Positions 1-7,782 of a stretch of 64,000 nt of DNA are shown here, piece by piece (the stretch's first letter is position 1; every line of letters starts with the position of its first letter). The stretch lies in contig CAYVMX010000001.1 in the NCBI GenBank assembly GCA_964452725.1, forward strand, positions 1 through 64,000. Reading direction: 5' to 3'. A program made the translations under genes and the position numbers. The notes under the pieces were generated by a model. That model saw only the letters and a list, made by a program, of their open reading frames with translations. It searched no databases and was not told the origin of the DNA. This stretch comes from CAYVMX01 sp964452725. GTDB taxonomy: Bacteria; Patescibacteriota; Gracilibacteria; JAHISY01.

Positions 1-488
1 TTATTCGCCGTGTGAAAGTCAAACTCGACAGTCGTATCGGCAGCTGCCTCGTAAAGCTCCTTGCGCTCCTGCCAGACCTGCTCTAGCTCGGCTGCCGGAC
101 TCTCACCTGTCAGGCTGGGACGATTGCCATTATCGCCAGCGACACGCGCTGCCATGTGCTCCAGTGGTGCGAGGACGAGGACAATCACGCCAGATTTTTT
201 GAGTACTGCGACATTCTCTGGTCGCAGGATCACGCCACCACCAGTGGCGATCACGACCTGCTTTTTCGCTGCGGCCTCGGCAGTGTACTGGCTCTCCAGC
301 TCGCGGAAGTGATCCCAGCCGTGCTCCTCGACGATCTCAGGGATTGTCCGACCTTCCGACTGCTCTAGCAGCGTGTCGACATCGACGAACTCCCAGCCCA
401 GATGAGTCGCCAACGTCTGACCCACGGCGGACTTACCTGTGCCGCGCATACCGATCAAGACGATGTTTTTGGTGGGAGGGTTAGGCAT
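1..488 (-). CDS. aroK: Shikimate kinase (3' end off the window)
   Basis: Phosphorylates shikimate at the 3-hydroxyl with ATP in the chorismate pathway. Read on the minus strand from ATG at 488, the protein begins MPNPPTKNIVLIGMRGTGKS; GMRGTGKS is the Walker A loop. Downstream are an FVDVDTLLE segment (shikimate-binding Asp), FRELE and the ATGGG glycine motif. About 162 codons are visible, close to the usual length of about 170, so only the last residues are missing. The start overlaps the aroA stop by 8 nt, so the two are co-transcribed and probably translationally coupled (aroA first). Confidence 0.93.
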   Translation of the reverse strand, partial: MPNPPTKNIVLIGMRGTGKSAVGQTLATHLGWEFVDVDTLLEQSEGRTIPEIVEEHGWDHFRELESQYTAEAAAKKQVVIATGGGVILRPENVAVLKKSGVIVLVLAPLEHMAARVAGDNGNRPSLTGESPAAELEQVWQERKELYEAAADTTVEFDFHTAN

Positions 489-1737
489 CTTTTTCAAGTA
501 TTACTCCGAGGCTCTCCAGACTCTGCCAATAATCCGGAAAGCTCTTCGCTACACAGTCGGGATTTTGAATCGTAATCCCTGGTATCCGTAGTCCGACGAG
601 GCTAAACGCCATGGCTATTCGGTGATCGTCATAAGTCGTAATTGTGGCTGGTTTACCTGTCGTAGCGAGATTTTTGTCCCCGTGGATCACGATGTCGTCG
701 CCGTCTTCCTCGGCGAGTCCGAGCTTGATCTTATTCAGCTCGCTCACGATGGCGAGGATTCGATCGCACTCTTTGACTCGCAGGTTACCGATACCAGTGA
801 AGCGGCTCTGCCCGTCGGCAAAAGCCGCGAGGACAGCCAGCGTCGGCACAGCATCGGGGAAGCGGCTGCCATCGACCACACCCAGTGGATCGGGGAAGCG
901 CTCCATGACTCCGCGGCTCTCGGCATCGGGTTGAATCCAAGCGCGCGGAGCATTTGTAAGATTTATCTCGCCACCTGTTAGCTGCTCCGCCGCCCAAAAG
1001 TACGTCGCACTGCTCGCATCGGGCTCTACAGCGTAGTCTGTGCCGCTGTAATGCCGCTTGGGTAGGACGAAGCGTTCGTAGTCGGCAGTGAGCGGTATCA
1101 CCCCAAAAGCCGCCATTACGGCTGTCGTGATGTCGACGTAGCCCTTGCTAGTCAGCTCACCTGTGATGAGTAGCTCTGTCTCGCGGTCAGCCGCGTAGGG
1201 GAGTGTCATCAGCAGTGCTGAGATATACTGGCTAGAGATATCACCGCGGACTTTCACCGAGTAGCCTGTCAGCTTGCCTGTACTGGTGATCTGGACTGGT
1301 GGACTACCATCGGTTGTTTCTATTTTTACACTTAGTTGCTTCAAAGCATCGGTCAGGTCAGAGATCGGGCGGCTCTGCATACGCTCGCTACCAGTGATCG
1401 TAGTCTCGCCGACTACTAGTGTCGCGGCTGCCGTGAGGAAGCGCACTGCCGTGCCAGCATTACCGAGGTCTAGGGGTCTCGTCGACTCGCTGAGGTGCCC
1501 GCCTGTGCCCTGTACGACGAAAGTCGTGGCATCTGGTTCGGTGATCTGGACGCCTAGCTGACCGAGACCTGTCGCCATGTACTTCGTATCATCACTCTTG
1601 AGCGCGCCGGTGATCGTACTCTGTCCTTCGGCCAGTGCTGCCAATAGGAGCGCTCGATTGGTGATCGACTTGCTGCCAGGTAGCGCGACACTACCCACTA
1701 GAGGTTTGGTCGACGGCGTGATAGTCAGATTTTTCAT
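481..1737 (-). CDS. aroA: 3-phosphoshikimate 1-carboxyvinyltransferase (EPSP synthase)
   Basis: Transfers enolpyruvate from PEP to shikimate-3-phosphate. The 418 aa match the family length. Visible motifs are GSKSITNRALLLAA near the N-terminus (substrate-binding Lys), LGNAGTAVRFLTA around residue 92, and YDDHRIAMAFSL near the C-terminus. It is followed by an 8-nt overlapping aroK. On the minus strand a TAGAAT box (1745-1750) ends 7 nt before the ATG, with no clear -35 or Shine-Dalgarno sequence, so the mRNA may be leaderless. Confidence 0.97.
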   Translation of the reverse strand: MKNLTITPSTKPLVGSVALPGSKSITNRALLLAALAEGQSTITGALKSDDTKYMATGLGQLGVQITEPDATTFVVQGTGGHLSESTRPLDLGNAGTAVRFLTAAATLVVGETTITGSERMQSRPISDLTDALKQLSVKIETTDGSPPVQITSTGKLTGYSVKVRGDISSQYISALLMTLPYAADRETELLITGELTSKGYVDITTAVMAAFGVIPLTADYERFVLPKRHYSGTDYAVEPDASSATYFWAAEQLTGGEINLTNAPRAWIQPDAESRGVMERFPDPLGVVDGSRFPDAVPTLAVLAAFADGQSRFTGIGNLRVKECDRILAIVSELNKIKLGLAEEDGDDIVIHGDKNLATTGKPATITTYDDHRIAMAFSLVGLRIPGITIQNPDCVAKSFPDYWQSLESLGVILEKDA

Positions 1738-1764
1738 TGTAGCTATTCTACGCTATCAGATCAC

Positions 1765-1793
1765 TTGAAAAAAGCCTGTTTTTCTGCTAAAAT
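1765..1793 (+). promoter_or_regulatory. Promoter of the 1836 pilin-like gene
   Basis: TTGAAA, 17 nt spacer, TAAAAT preceded by TGC. It reads toward the ATG at 1836. Confidence 0.7.
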
Positions 1794-1835
1794 AAAGGGA
1801 AAGTTCTCGATCCCTTACTCACACAATCAAATAAA

Positions 1836-2249
1836 ATGCTCCTCCAAAAATACCAGCAACGACTTCGGAGACTACTAGCACTGGGACTGCTTTCGCTATT
1901 CATAGCGTTGCCTGTATTCGCCCAGAGCAATACCTCGCTGATACCAAAAACAGATCCAGCTGGTTGTACAGGTTTGGTCAATAAAATCACTAGTCCCAAT
2001 AGTGCATCTCAGTTCGAACTGTACGATATCCCGTGCTACGCGACTTATCTGATCGAGGTGCTCGTCTATTTCGCAGGCGGTATCGCAATCCTCTTCGTCG
2101 TCATCGGCGGCTATCAGTATATGCTCGGTGGTGTGACAGAGGACAAAGAAGCTGGTAAAAAAACCCTACTCTATGCGATCGGTGGTTTCGCACTCGTCGT
2201 ACTGGCGTGGACGATCGTCAATATCGTACAGGTTTTTCTCACGAGCTAA
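1836..2249 (+). CDS. T4SS pilin-like (TrbC/VirB2-type) two-helix membrane protein
   Basis: This 137-aa protein has a basic N-terminus and a signal peptide ending near PVFAQ. A roughly 50-residue exported segment with two Cys follows, then two hydrophobic helices joined by a charged loop (GGYQYMLGGVTEDKEAGKK). The loop pattern G-x-Y-x-M...E-x-x-K-x-x-K matches the four paralogues at 15367-17474. Such proteins are widespread in CPR genomes and resemble VirB2/TrbC pilins of type IV secretion systems. The role is inferred from architecture only. It stands alone before carA, with its own promoter at 1765-1793 and no Shine-Dalgarno sequence. Confidence 0.72.
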   Translation: MLLQKYQQRLRRLLALGLLSLFIALPVFAQSNTSLIPKTDPAGCTGLVNKITSPNSASQFELYDIPCYATYLIEVLVYFAGGIAILFVVIGGYQYMLGGVTEDKEAGKKTLLYAIGGFALVVLAWTIVNIVQVFLTS

Positions 2250-2413
2250 ACTCTGGGGAAAGGTGCTCCGCCTCTCAGTACTCCTCTTCCCGTGGGAGTT
2301 TTTGTTCGTTCCGATCTTCGTCCTGCCTTGCCTTTGGCTACAGACGGTACATGCCCGCCTCCGCCAAAGACTATGCTTGGCTCGGGATCTCCGCTCGTTC
2401 ACTTAGTTGTGAT

Positions 2414-2443
2414 TTGCTCATCCTTGGGATTTTCCGCTACACT
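2414..2443 (+). promoter_or_regulatory. Promoter of carA, possibly leaderless
   Basis: TTGCTC, 18 nt spacer, TACACT. The -10 ends 7 nt before the carA ATG (2451), which puts the expected transcription start at or next to the A of ATG. The rest of the 2250-2450 interval shows no gene I can support. Confidence 0.5.
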
Positions 2444-2450
2444 CTCGCAG

Positions 2451-3524
2451 ATGTCTATCGCCAAACAAGCGACGCTAACCTTGAGAGACGGGACTAAACT
2501 CAGCGGTAGTAGCTTCGGTGCACCCGTCGCTGCTAGTGGCGAGGTAGTCTTTGCCACGGGCATGGTTGGCTACCCAGAGAGTCTCACAGATCCCAGCTAC
2601 GCTGGGCAGATCCTCGTGCTCACTTATCCGCTCGTGGGCAACTACGGCGTACCTCCACGAGTGAAAAGCTCACAATCCAAAGTAGAACAAAACTTCGAAA
2701 GCAATCAAATCCAGATCGCAGGGCTGGTAGTCTCCGAATATTCAGAAAAATATTCACACCACACTACCAAGCGTAGTCTAGCCGATTGGTTGAAATCAGA
2801 AAAAATCCCCGCCATGACTGGTGTGGATACTCGGGCATTGACACAGCAGCTCCGTGAGCACGGTACTATTTTGGGCAAACTAGAAGTCGGCACCAAAAAG
2901 CTCACTAAGTACTACGACCCCAGCGCAGAAAATATCGCGGCTAGTGTCTCGCCGACGAAGGCAAAATTCTTCAAAGGTGGTAAAAAGACCGTCGCAATTC
3001 TCGACTGTGGTATGAAGCTCGGAATCCTCCGTGATTTTTTAAAAAGAGGCGTAAGTGTCTGGCACTTGCCACACGATCACGATCTGACTGGTATCGAATA
3101 CGACGGACTTTTCATCAGCAATGGTCCAGGCGATCCTGCACGAGCCCAGCCCACGATCGCGACTATTCGCCAGCAGCTCAAAGGCAAAAAGCCGATCTTC
3201 GGCATCTGTCTGGGCAATCAGCTCCTCGCACTCGCAGCAGGTATGCGCACAGCCAAGCTACCCTACGGACACCGTAGCCAAAATCAACCCGTACGCGAGG
3301 TTGCGACGGGTCGTTGCTTTGTTACCAGCCAAAACCACGGCTACGCCGTCGCAAACAAAATGCAAAACGGCTGGCAAGTCGCGTATGAAAATATCAACGA
3401 CGGCAGTGTCGAGGGTCTGCGTCATCGTACCAAACCATTCTTCAGTGTCCAGTTTCATCCCGAGGCATGTCCAGGTCCGACAGATGCTGCCTTCCTCTTC
3501 GATGAGTTCATCGCGACACTCTAG
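2451..3524 (+). CDS. carA: Carbamoyl-phosphate synthase small subunit (glutaminase)
   Basis: Hydrolyses glutamine and passes ammonia to CarB for carbamoyl phosphate (pyrimidines, arginine). I chose the ATG at 2451 (MSIAKQATL) because homology starts there; an in-frame upstream extension to 2292 is unlike the family. The protein is 357 aa. The N-terminal CPSase domain contains TGMVGYPESLTDPSYAGQI. The C-terminal class I amidotransferase domain has the nucleophile Cys in FGICLGNQLLA and the His/Glu pair in QFHPEACPGP. carB is not in this window. Confidence 0.95.
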   Translation: MSIAKQATLTLRDGTKLSGSSFGAPVAASGEVVFATGMVGYPESLTDPSYAGQILVLTYPLVGNYGVPPRVKSSQSKVEQNFESNQIQIAGLVVSEYSEKYSHHTTKRSLADWLKSEKIPAMTGVDTRALTQQLREHGTILGKLEVGTKKLTKYYDPSAENIAASVSPTKAKFFKGGKKTVAILDCGMKLGILRDFLKRGVSVWHLPHDHDLTGIEYDGLFISNGPGDPARAQPTIATIRQQLKGKKPIFGICLGNQLLALAAGMRTAKLPYGHRSQNQPVREVATGRCFVTSQNHGYAVANKMQNGWQVAYENINDGSVEGLRHRTKPFFSVQFHPEACPGPTDAAFLFDEFIATL

Positions 3525-3581
3525 CTAAGCAGCTCTTACAATAAAATCTCACTTCTGTATAACTTTTTCACGCGATTAAAT

Positions 3582-3611
3582 TTGCACTTAAGCAAAAAGT
3601 ACGTTTAAACT
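3582..3611 (+). promoter_or_regulatory. Promoter of the 3648 pilin gene
   Basis: TTGCAC, 18 nt spacer, TAAACT. The expected leader is about 30 nt, ending at ATG 3648. Confidence 0.5.
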
Positions 3612-3647
3612 CGCTTGAATTGTAAATATCCTAACCCCTCCCCAAAT

Positions 3648-4193
3648 ATGTCTCTCCAGAAAGTTCTCAAGAAAGCTCAAGGCTTTACGCTCATCGAGCT
3701 GCTCGTCGTGATCGTCATCATCGGTATCCTCGCTGCGACCATCGTGCCAAAGATCATGGGTGCACCAGCCAAAGCGCGTGATACAGGGCGTATCGCTCAG
3801 CTAAACACTGTTGCCCTTGCACTGGGTATGTACTACAACGACAATGGTCAATATCCTGCTACGACTGGTTGTCTCGATCCTGCTGCTACCAGTGGTACAG
3901 CCTTCGATCTGATCAGCGGCGGCTACCTCGGCCAGAGCGACTTCCCAGTTGATACGACTACTTCTAATGTTGTCGGTAGTTGTACAGGACAGTTCCTCTA
4001 CGAAGTCCTTACCAGTAAAGGTGTAGCCAAAAATGCCTTCGTCCTCTGGACTAATCCAGAAAGCGATGCAGTTGGTAACGCAGTAGATACTTGTATTGGC
4101 AAAACCGCACTCAAAGACACAGACGCTTGTATCAACACCGGTGTTGGTACTTCCATCGAAAACGCCAACATCTTCGGCAAGCTCAGCTTCTAG
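3648..4193 (+). CDS. Type IV pilin / GspG-like major pseudopilin
   Basis: The 181-aa protein carries a class III prepilin leader: MSLQKVLKKAQG, then FTLIELLVVIVIIGILAATI with Glu at +5 of the mature protein. A helix with PAKARDTGRIAQLNTVALAL and YYNDNGQYPATTGCL follows, the GspG/PilE-like alpha-beta core. Several Cys could form disulfides. I chose ATG 3648 because an upstream TTG (3615) would only add residues before the leader. It is monocistronic, with a promoter at 3582-3611 and a strong terminator at 4217-4247, which fits a highly expressed major pilin. The minor pseudopilins at 42996-46743 are candidate partners. Confidence 0.88.
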   Translation: MSLQKVLKKAQGFTLIELLVVIVIIGILAATIVPKIMGAPAKARDTGRIAQLNTVALALGMYYNDNGQYPATTGCLDPAATSGTAFDLISGGYLGQSDFPVDTTTSNVVGSCTGQFLYEVLTSKGVAKNAFVLWTNPESDAVGNAVDTCIGKTALKDTDACINTGVGTSIENANIFGKLSF

Positions 4194-4216
4194 TTCTCGG
4201 TTCAATTCACAATTAC

Positions 4217-4247
4217 AAAAAAGCGGCTCCGCGAGGAGTCGCTTTTT
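4217..4247 (+). terminator. Rho-independent terminator of the pilin gene
   Basis: An 8-bp stem GCGGCTCC / GGAGTCGC (one G-T pair) closes a GCGA tetraloop and is flanked by A and T runs. It begins 24 nt after the pilin stop. Confidence 0.85.
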
Positions 4248-4361
4248 AATTCCAAATCTCCCCAGTCCCTCTTTGCGAGAGAGGGGAGCTAGCAGATCTA
4301 CCTATAACCCTCTTTGTAAAAAGGTCAGTTGCTCGCAGGCAGCCGGAGAATACTTGTAACT

Positions 4362-4388
4362 AAAAAAGCACTGACATTACTGTCAGCA
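4362..4388 (-). terminator. Minus-strand terminator of the micro-operon
   Basis: Read on the minus strand, CTGACA-GTAA-TGTCAG forms a 6-bp stem with a GTAA loop, then TGC and six T. It lies 107 nt past the stop of the 32-aa ORF and is the first terminator for the minus-strand transcript starting near 5230. Confidence 0.7.
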
Positions 4389-4407
4389 CAATTAGTAATT
4401 TTAAAAA

Positions 4408-4482
4408 TGTCATGCCCGACTTGATTCGGCATCTCCTGACTTTTAGTGGGTAAGAGATTCCGGCTCGGAGGCCAGAATGACA
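4408..4482. repeat. Dispersed palindromic repeat, family A (copy A1)
   Basis: It starts TGTCATGCCCGACTTGATTC and ends GCCAGAATGACA, so the ends are inverted TGTCAT / ATGACA. Internal short hairpins flank a GATTC/GGC centre. Related copies are at 4606, 13277, 16953, 19189, 25677, with half copies at 11951 and 35050. Confidence 0.75.
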
Positions 4483-4494
4483 CAACCTAGGGAG

Positions 4495-4593
4495 TTACCG
4501 CATGTCATCGTAGCTCTTCAACGCTTCGTTGTAAGCGACGAAAGCCAGCAGGATTACTGCGAAGTTGACGAAAATGGCTTGGAGGAGATGCAT
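4495..4593 (-). CDS. Possible 32-aa single-helix membrane peptide
   Basis: A short ORF reads MHLLQAIFVNFAVILLAFVA then YNEALKSYDDMR. It has one hydrophobic helix and a charged C-terminus, and its codon choice (TTC, GTC, AAC, CTG) matches neighbouring genes. There is no Shine-Dalgarno sequence, as elsewhere here. It lies between two family A repeats and before the minus-strand terminator, so it could be the last gene of the micro-operon that begins at 5212. I do not recognise the family. Confidence 0.4.
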   Translation of the reverse strand: MHLLQAIFVNFAVILLAFVAYNEALKSYDDMR

Positions 4594-4605
4594 TTTTTTG
4601 GATTT

Positions 4606-4661
4606 GTTATTCTGGACTTGATCCAGAATCTCCGAGATGCTGAATCAAATTCAGCATGACA
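4606..4661. repeat. Family A palindromic repeat (copy A2)
   Basis: Two hairpins, ATTCTGGA-CTTGA-TCCAGAAT and ATGCTGAA-TCAAA-TTCAGCAT, end in ATGACA. The layout matches copy A5 at 19189. Confidence 0.8.
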
Positions 4662-4685
4662 GAGTGAGAGTTGGATGACAGTTAA

Positions 4686-4859
4686 TTAAGTAAAGAGCAG
4701 ACCATTGCCTCGACCATCGAGGAAAATCTTCTCCCCACGGCGAGGAGCACGTAGCGTACGACCGTCAGAGGTGTCGACGCGCGTAGAGTTTTTCTTTTTG
4801 TACACGACATTGTGTTTGTCGATCCAAGTGCGCGGATTGATACGGAGGAGTTTGAGCAT
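4686..4859 (-). CDS. Small basic hypothetical protein (57 aa)
   Basis: The ORF begins MLKLLRINPRTWIDKHNVVY and ends in DGRGNGLLFT. It is rich in Arg and Lys, with a possible beta-rich core (RVDTSDGRTLRAPRRGEKIF). No known family is recognised. Its ATG lies 2 nt after the stop of the zinc-ribbon gene at 4862-5020, so the two are surely co-transcribed. The tight spacing and normal codon use support a real gene. Confidence 0.65.
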   Translation of the reverse strand: MLKLLRINPRTWIDKHNVVYKKKNSTRVDTSDGRTLRAPRRGEKIFLDGRGNGLLFT

Positions 4860-4861
4860 AT

Positions 4862-5020
4862 TTATTTACGTGAAAAGAGCGGGGAGGCAAAGAGGAAACC
4901 GACAAGGCCTTTTTTCTTCGGGGCGTATTTGGCGTTTTGTTCGTTGATGATCGAGCAGTAGGGGCAGCGGTCCTGTCGGGTGGAGATAGCTTTGCCGCAG
5001 TCAGTACAGTTGACGATCAT
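4862..5020 (-). CDS. Small zinc-ribbon protein (52 aa)
   Basis: It begins MIVNCTDCGKAISTRQDRCP followed by YC, so there are two zinc knuckles, CTDC and CPYC, with 10 residues between them. A basic segment (KYAPKKKG) and a short hydrophobic stretch (LVGFLFASPLF) follow, which could be a membrane tail. It starts 6 nt after the HTH gene stop and ends 2 nt before the next ATG. Function unknown; the ribbon could bind nucleic acid or a protein partner. Confidence 0.75.
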   Translation of the reverse strand: MIVNCTDCGKAISTRQDRCPYCSIINEQNAKYAPKKKGLVGFLFASPLFSRK

Positions 5021-5026
5021 TATTTT

Positions 5027-5212
5027 TTAGGTGGAGTTGGTAGAGACGAGTTGGTTCTCGAGGAACTGATTCACATCGCTTTCGCGGATCCGATACACCC
5101 GACCGAGCCTCGCAGCGCGCAGCAAGCCTTGTTTGATGTAGCCCAGCACGGTGAAAGGGTGGAGCTGGAGCATAGTCGCGACCTGCTCCGGGGTGAGGAT
5201 CTTGTCTTGCAT
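5027..5212 (-). CDS. Excisionase/MerR-type helix-turn-helix protein (61 aa)
   Basis: The sequence LTPEQVATMLQLHPFTVLGY-IKQGLLRAARLGRVYRI-RESDVNQFLE is the compact winged HTH of the excisionase (xis/AlpA, MerR-like) DNA-binding family: recognition helix first, then the GRVYRIRESDV wing and a C-terminal helix. It is the first gene of a three- or four-gene minus-strand operon of tiny proteins. Its promoter (5235-5263) holds the palindrome AGTTAACT in the spacer, which suggests autoregulation. No integrase or phage gene is nearby, so a regulator is more likely than a true excisionase. Confidence 0.82.
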   Translation of the reverse strand: MQDKILTPEQVATMLQLHPFTVLGYIKQGLLRAARLGRVYRIRESDVNQFLENQLVSTNST

Positions 5213-5234
5213 AGTTAGCTACTTAGGGCTGCCG

Positions 5235-5263
5235 ATTCTACCCAAGTTAACTCAACTTTGCAA
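5235..5263 (-). promoter_or_regulatory. Promoter and possible operator of the micro-operon
   Basis: On the minus strand: TTGCAA, 17 nt spacer, TAGAAT. The spacer contains the perfect palindrome AGTTAACT (5245-5252), a possible site for the HTH product. Confidence 0.65.
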
Positions 5264-5561
5264 AGGTTTATTATAAGGAACTAAAGTCTATTCAATCCCA
5301 GACAAGTCAAACAAACTAGATGTAGTATATACAAGTTAAAACACTTTAGCAAGATTTAGGTCAAGTTAATTTAATCTAACACAAATCTACTAAATTTTAA
5401 GTAGTATTAGACAACGTAGGAGTGGTCGAGAGGGCTTATTTACAGTTATTTTTATTTCACTGAGGCACAAGATAGTGTAGCACAAGATAGGGTAGTCGAA
5501 AGTAGTTGGGCGGTGATTAGACAGATCTGAGCAGTCTGACTAAACTCAAGCTGCATTTAAC
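5264..5561. other. AT-rich non-coding interval with short repeats
   Basis: I see no gene. The motif CAAGTTAA occurs at 5332 and 5362, and a CAAGTCAA variant at 5303; CAAGTTAA also overlaps the promoter palindrome at 5243. A 15-bp direct tandem repeat, CACAAGATAG(T/G)GTAG, sits at 5466-5495. Base composition is clearly more AT-rich than the flanks. Confidence 0.6.
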
Positions 5562-5635
5562 AAAATCCCCCTGCTCGTCCCGCCACAGGCGGGACTTGCT
5601 TTCCCCTTTATAAAAGGGGGACTTAGGGGGATTTT
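5562..5635. repeat. Dispersed palindromic repeat, family B (copy B2)
   Basis: Outer inverted ends AAAATCCCCCT / AGGGGGATTTT enclose a GTCCCGCC-ACA-GGCGGGAC hairpin and a CCCCTTTATAAAAGGGG hairpin. It abuts the dnaK stop codon and may act as its transcript end. A clear homologue sits inside the coding region at 51093-51169. Confidence 0.85.
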
Positions 5636-5638
5636 AAT

Positions 5639-7597
5639 TTAATCTTTCTTCTCTTCCTCGTCTTCCTTCTTTCCATCGTCTTTCTCCTCGTCCACTACCT
5701 CGCCCTCGACGACCTCCTCGCCGTCTTTTTTGTTCTTATCATCGACTTTCACACCGTCGGCTGCGTCTTTGGCGGCGTCGGCCTGTTGGTACAGCTTCGC
5801 GAAAGCATCTTGGCTAGCCTTGCTTAGCTCTTCCATCGCGGTCTTTACTTTGGCTTCGTCCAGCTCTTTGTCACCTAGAGCCGATTTCAGAGCCTCTAGC
5901 TTCTCTTCGATCGCTTTCTTGTCGGCTGCTTCGATCTTACTCTCGTGCTCCTTCAGCGTTTTCTCTGTGGAGTAGACGAGTGTGTCGGCTTCGTTGACCA
6001 CGGTGGCGGACTCTTTGCGTTTCTTGTCTTCCTCGGCATGCTCCTCGGCGTCTTTACGCATCTTTTCGATCTCTTCCTCCGACAGACCGCTGCTACCTTG
6101 GATTGTGATCTTTTGCTCTTTACCTGTGCCTTTGTCCTTGGCAGAGACATTGAGGATACCATTCGCATCGATGTCGAAAGTCACCTCGACCTGTGGTACG
6201 CCGCGTGGTGCTGGTGGGATACCGTCGAGGATGAATTTACCGAGTGATTTATTGTCCGCGGCCATCTCGCGCTCGCCTTGGAGTACGTGGATCTCGACAC
6301 TCGGCTGGTTGTCGGCTGCTGTGGAAAATGTTTGTGATTTGGAAGTTGGGATCGTCGAGTTGCGATCGATCAGCGGCGTGCGGACGCTGCCCATGGTCTC
6401 GATGCCGAGAGTCAGCGGAGTGACGTCTAGTAGGAGTACGTCTTTCACATCGCCACGAAGGATGCCGCCCTGTACAGCCGCACCGATTGCGACAGCTTCG
6501 TCGGGGTTGACACCTTGCTGAGGATCTTTCCCAAAGACTTCTTTGACCTTTGCTTGGACGGCAGGCATACGAGTCATGCCACCGACGAGGATCACCGCGT
6601 CGATATCTTTGGGTTCGAGTTTTGCGTCTTTGAGAGCTTTCTTACACGGCTCGATACTGCGCTCGACGAGATCGCCGACGAGAGCTTCGAGTTTCGCGCG
6701 GCTGAGCTTGATATTCAGATGTTTCGGACCACTGGCGTCCGCTGTGACGAAAGGTAGGTTGATCGTCGTCTCAGTCGCGGTTGATAGCTCTTTCTTGGCT
6801 TTTTCTGCGGCTTCTTTGAGTCTTTGGAGAGCGAGCTTGTCCGCTTTTAGATCGACGGCGTCCGATTTCTTGAATTCCTCGGCGAGGTGGTTGATGATTA
6901 CTTGGTCGAAGTCGTCACCACCGAGGTGCGTGTCGCCGTTGGTGGCGATTACTTCGAACTGCTTCTGACCATCGACGTCAGCTAGCTCCAGTAGCGAAAC
7001 GTCGAATGTGCCGCCACCGAGGTCGTAGACGGCGATTTTTTGATCTTTCGTTAGTTTTTTGTCCAGACCATAGGCGAGAGCGGCGGCTGTTGGCTCGTTT
7101 ATGATACGTTTTACATCCAATCCGGCGATTTTGCCTGCATCTTTGGTCGCTTGGCGCTGACTATCATTGAAATATGCTGGCACAGTGACGACCGCTTCGG
7201 TGACAGTTTCACCGAGTTTTGCCTCGGCGTCGGTCTTCATTTTTTGGAGGATCATCGCAGCGATCTCAGACGGGCGGTACTGTTTGCCAGCGAGTGTGAT
7301 TTCGGCTTCACCTTTGCTGCCTTTCGCGACTTTGAATGGAAACTCTTTGATCTCCTCTGTCACCTCATCGTACTGACGTCCGACGAATCGCTTGGCACTA
7401 AAGATCGTGTCTTCGGGATTGATGATGGCTTGGTTCTTCGCTGGTGTACCGACGAGGCGCTCACCGTCTTTGATCGCGACGACACTTGGAGTGGTGCGAT
7501 TACCCTCGGCGTTTTCTAGGACTTCGGGGCTACCGCCGCGCATGACAGCCATACAGCTATTGGTCGTACCGAGATCGATACCTAATATGTAACTCAT
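5639..7597 (-). CDS. dnaK: Molecular chaperone DnaK (Hsp70)
   Basis: ATP-driven chaperone of the cytoplasm. The 652 aa match the family. The nucleotide-binding domain starts MSYILGIDLGTTNSCMAV, with the phosphate-binding IAVYDLGGGTFDVS and adenosine-binding GGMTRMPAVQ segments. The linker DVLLLDVTPLTLGIET and substrate-binding domain follow, then a helical lid and a very acidic tail ending in KKEDEEEKKD. No grpE, dnaJ or hrcA is adjacent. The promoter is at 7646-7673, and a 7-bp hairpin sits at the expected mRNA 5' end. Confidence 0.99.
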   Translation of the reverse strand: MSYILGIDLGTTNSCMAVMRGGSPEVLENAEGNRTTPSVVAIKDGERLVGTPAKNQAIINPEDTIFSAKRFVGRQYDEVTEEIKEFPFKVAKGSKGEAEITLAGKQYRPSEIAAMILQKMKTDAEAKLGETVTEAVVTVPAYFNDSQRQATKDAGKIAGLDVKRIINEPTAAALAYGLDKKLTKDQKIAVYDLGGGTFDVSLLELADVDGQKQFEVIATNGDTHLGGDDFDQVIINHLAEEFKKSDAVDLKADKLALQRLKEAAEKAKKELSTATETTINLPFVTADASGPKHLNIKLSRAKLEALVGDLVERSIEPCKKALKDAKLEPKDIDAVILVGGMTRMPAVQAKVKEVFGKDPQQGVNPDEAVAIGAAVQGGILRGDVKDVLLLDVTPLTLGIETMGSVRTPLIDRNSTIPTSKSQTFSTAADNQPSVEIHVLQGEREMAADNKSLGKFILDGIPPAPRGVPQVEVTFDIDANGILNVSAKDKGTGKEQKITIQGSSGLSEEEIEKMRKDAEEHAEEDKKRKESATVVNEADTLVYSTEKTLKEHESKIEAADKKAIEEKLEALKSALGDKELDEAKVKTAMEELSKASQDAFAKLYQQADAAKDAADGVKVDDKNKKDGEEVVEGEVVDEEKDDGKKEDEEEKKD

Positions 7598-7622
7598 AAT
7601 CAGAAAAGTTAAGATTTAAATT

Positions 7623-7640
7623 CCTGCCAAAGCTGGCAGG
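7623..7640 (-). promoter_or_regulatory. Inverted repeat at the 5' end of the dnaK transcript
   Basis: CCTGCCA-AAGC-TGGCAGG is a perfect 7-bp inverted repeat. It starts about where transcription from the 7646-7673 promoter should begin, so it could be an operator or an mRNA-stabilising hairpin. It is not a CIRCE sequence. Confidence 0.55.
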
Positions 7641-7645
7641 TGTCT

Positions 7646-7673
7646 ATTATACAGGATTCTCCGTGGATTTCAA
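7646..7673 (-). promoter_or_regulatory. Promoter of dnaK
   Basis: Minus strand TTGAAA, 16 nt spacer, TATAAT. Confidence 0.75.
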
Positions 7674-7782
7674 GTCTCTCTTTTGAATTTCTGCGATGGT
7701 TATATTGTAGTAGTTATTTTTTGACATTCAGTATTAGGGCATAATAAGATCTCCTCGTTTTTATTTTTGTAACTTTTTATCC

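Noticed and set aside
2292..2450. In-frame upstream extension of carA
   Set aside because: The 53 extra residues do not resemble the CarA family and would overlap the promoter; ATG 2451 fits homology.
4408..4661. CRISPR array
   Set aside because: The repeats are two imperfect palindromic elements with no regular spacing and no cas genes; they match dispersed copies elsewhere.
5027..5212. Phage or integrative element marked by an excisionase
   Set aside because: Only the small HTH protein resembles Xis. There is no integrase, no att repeat at a tRNA and no other phage gene nearby.
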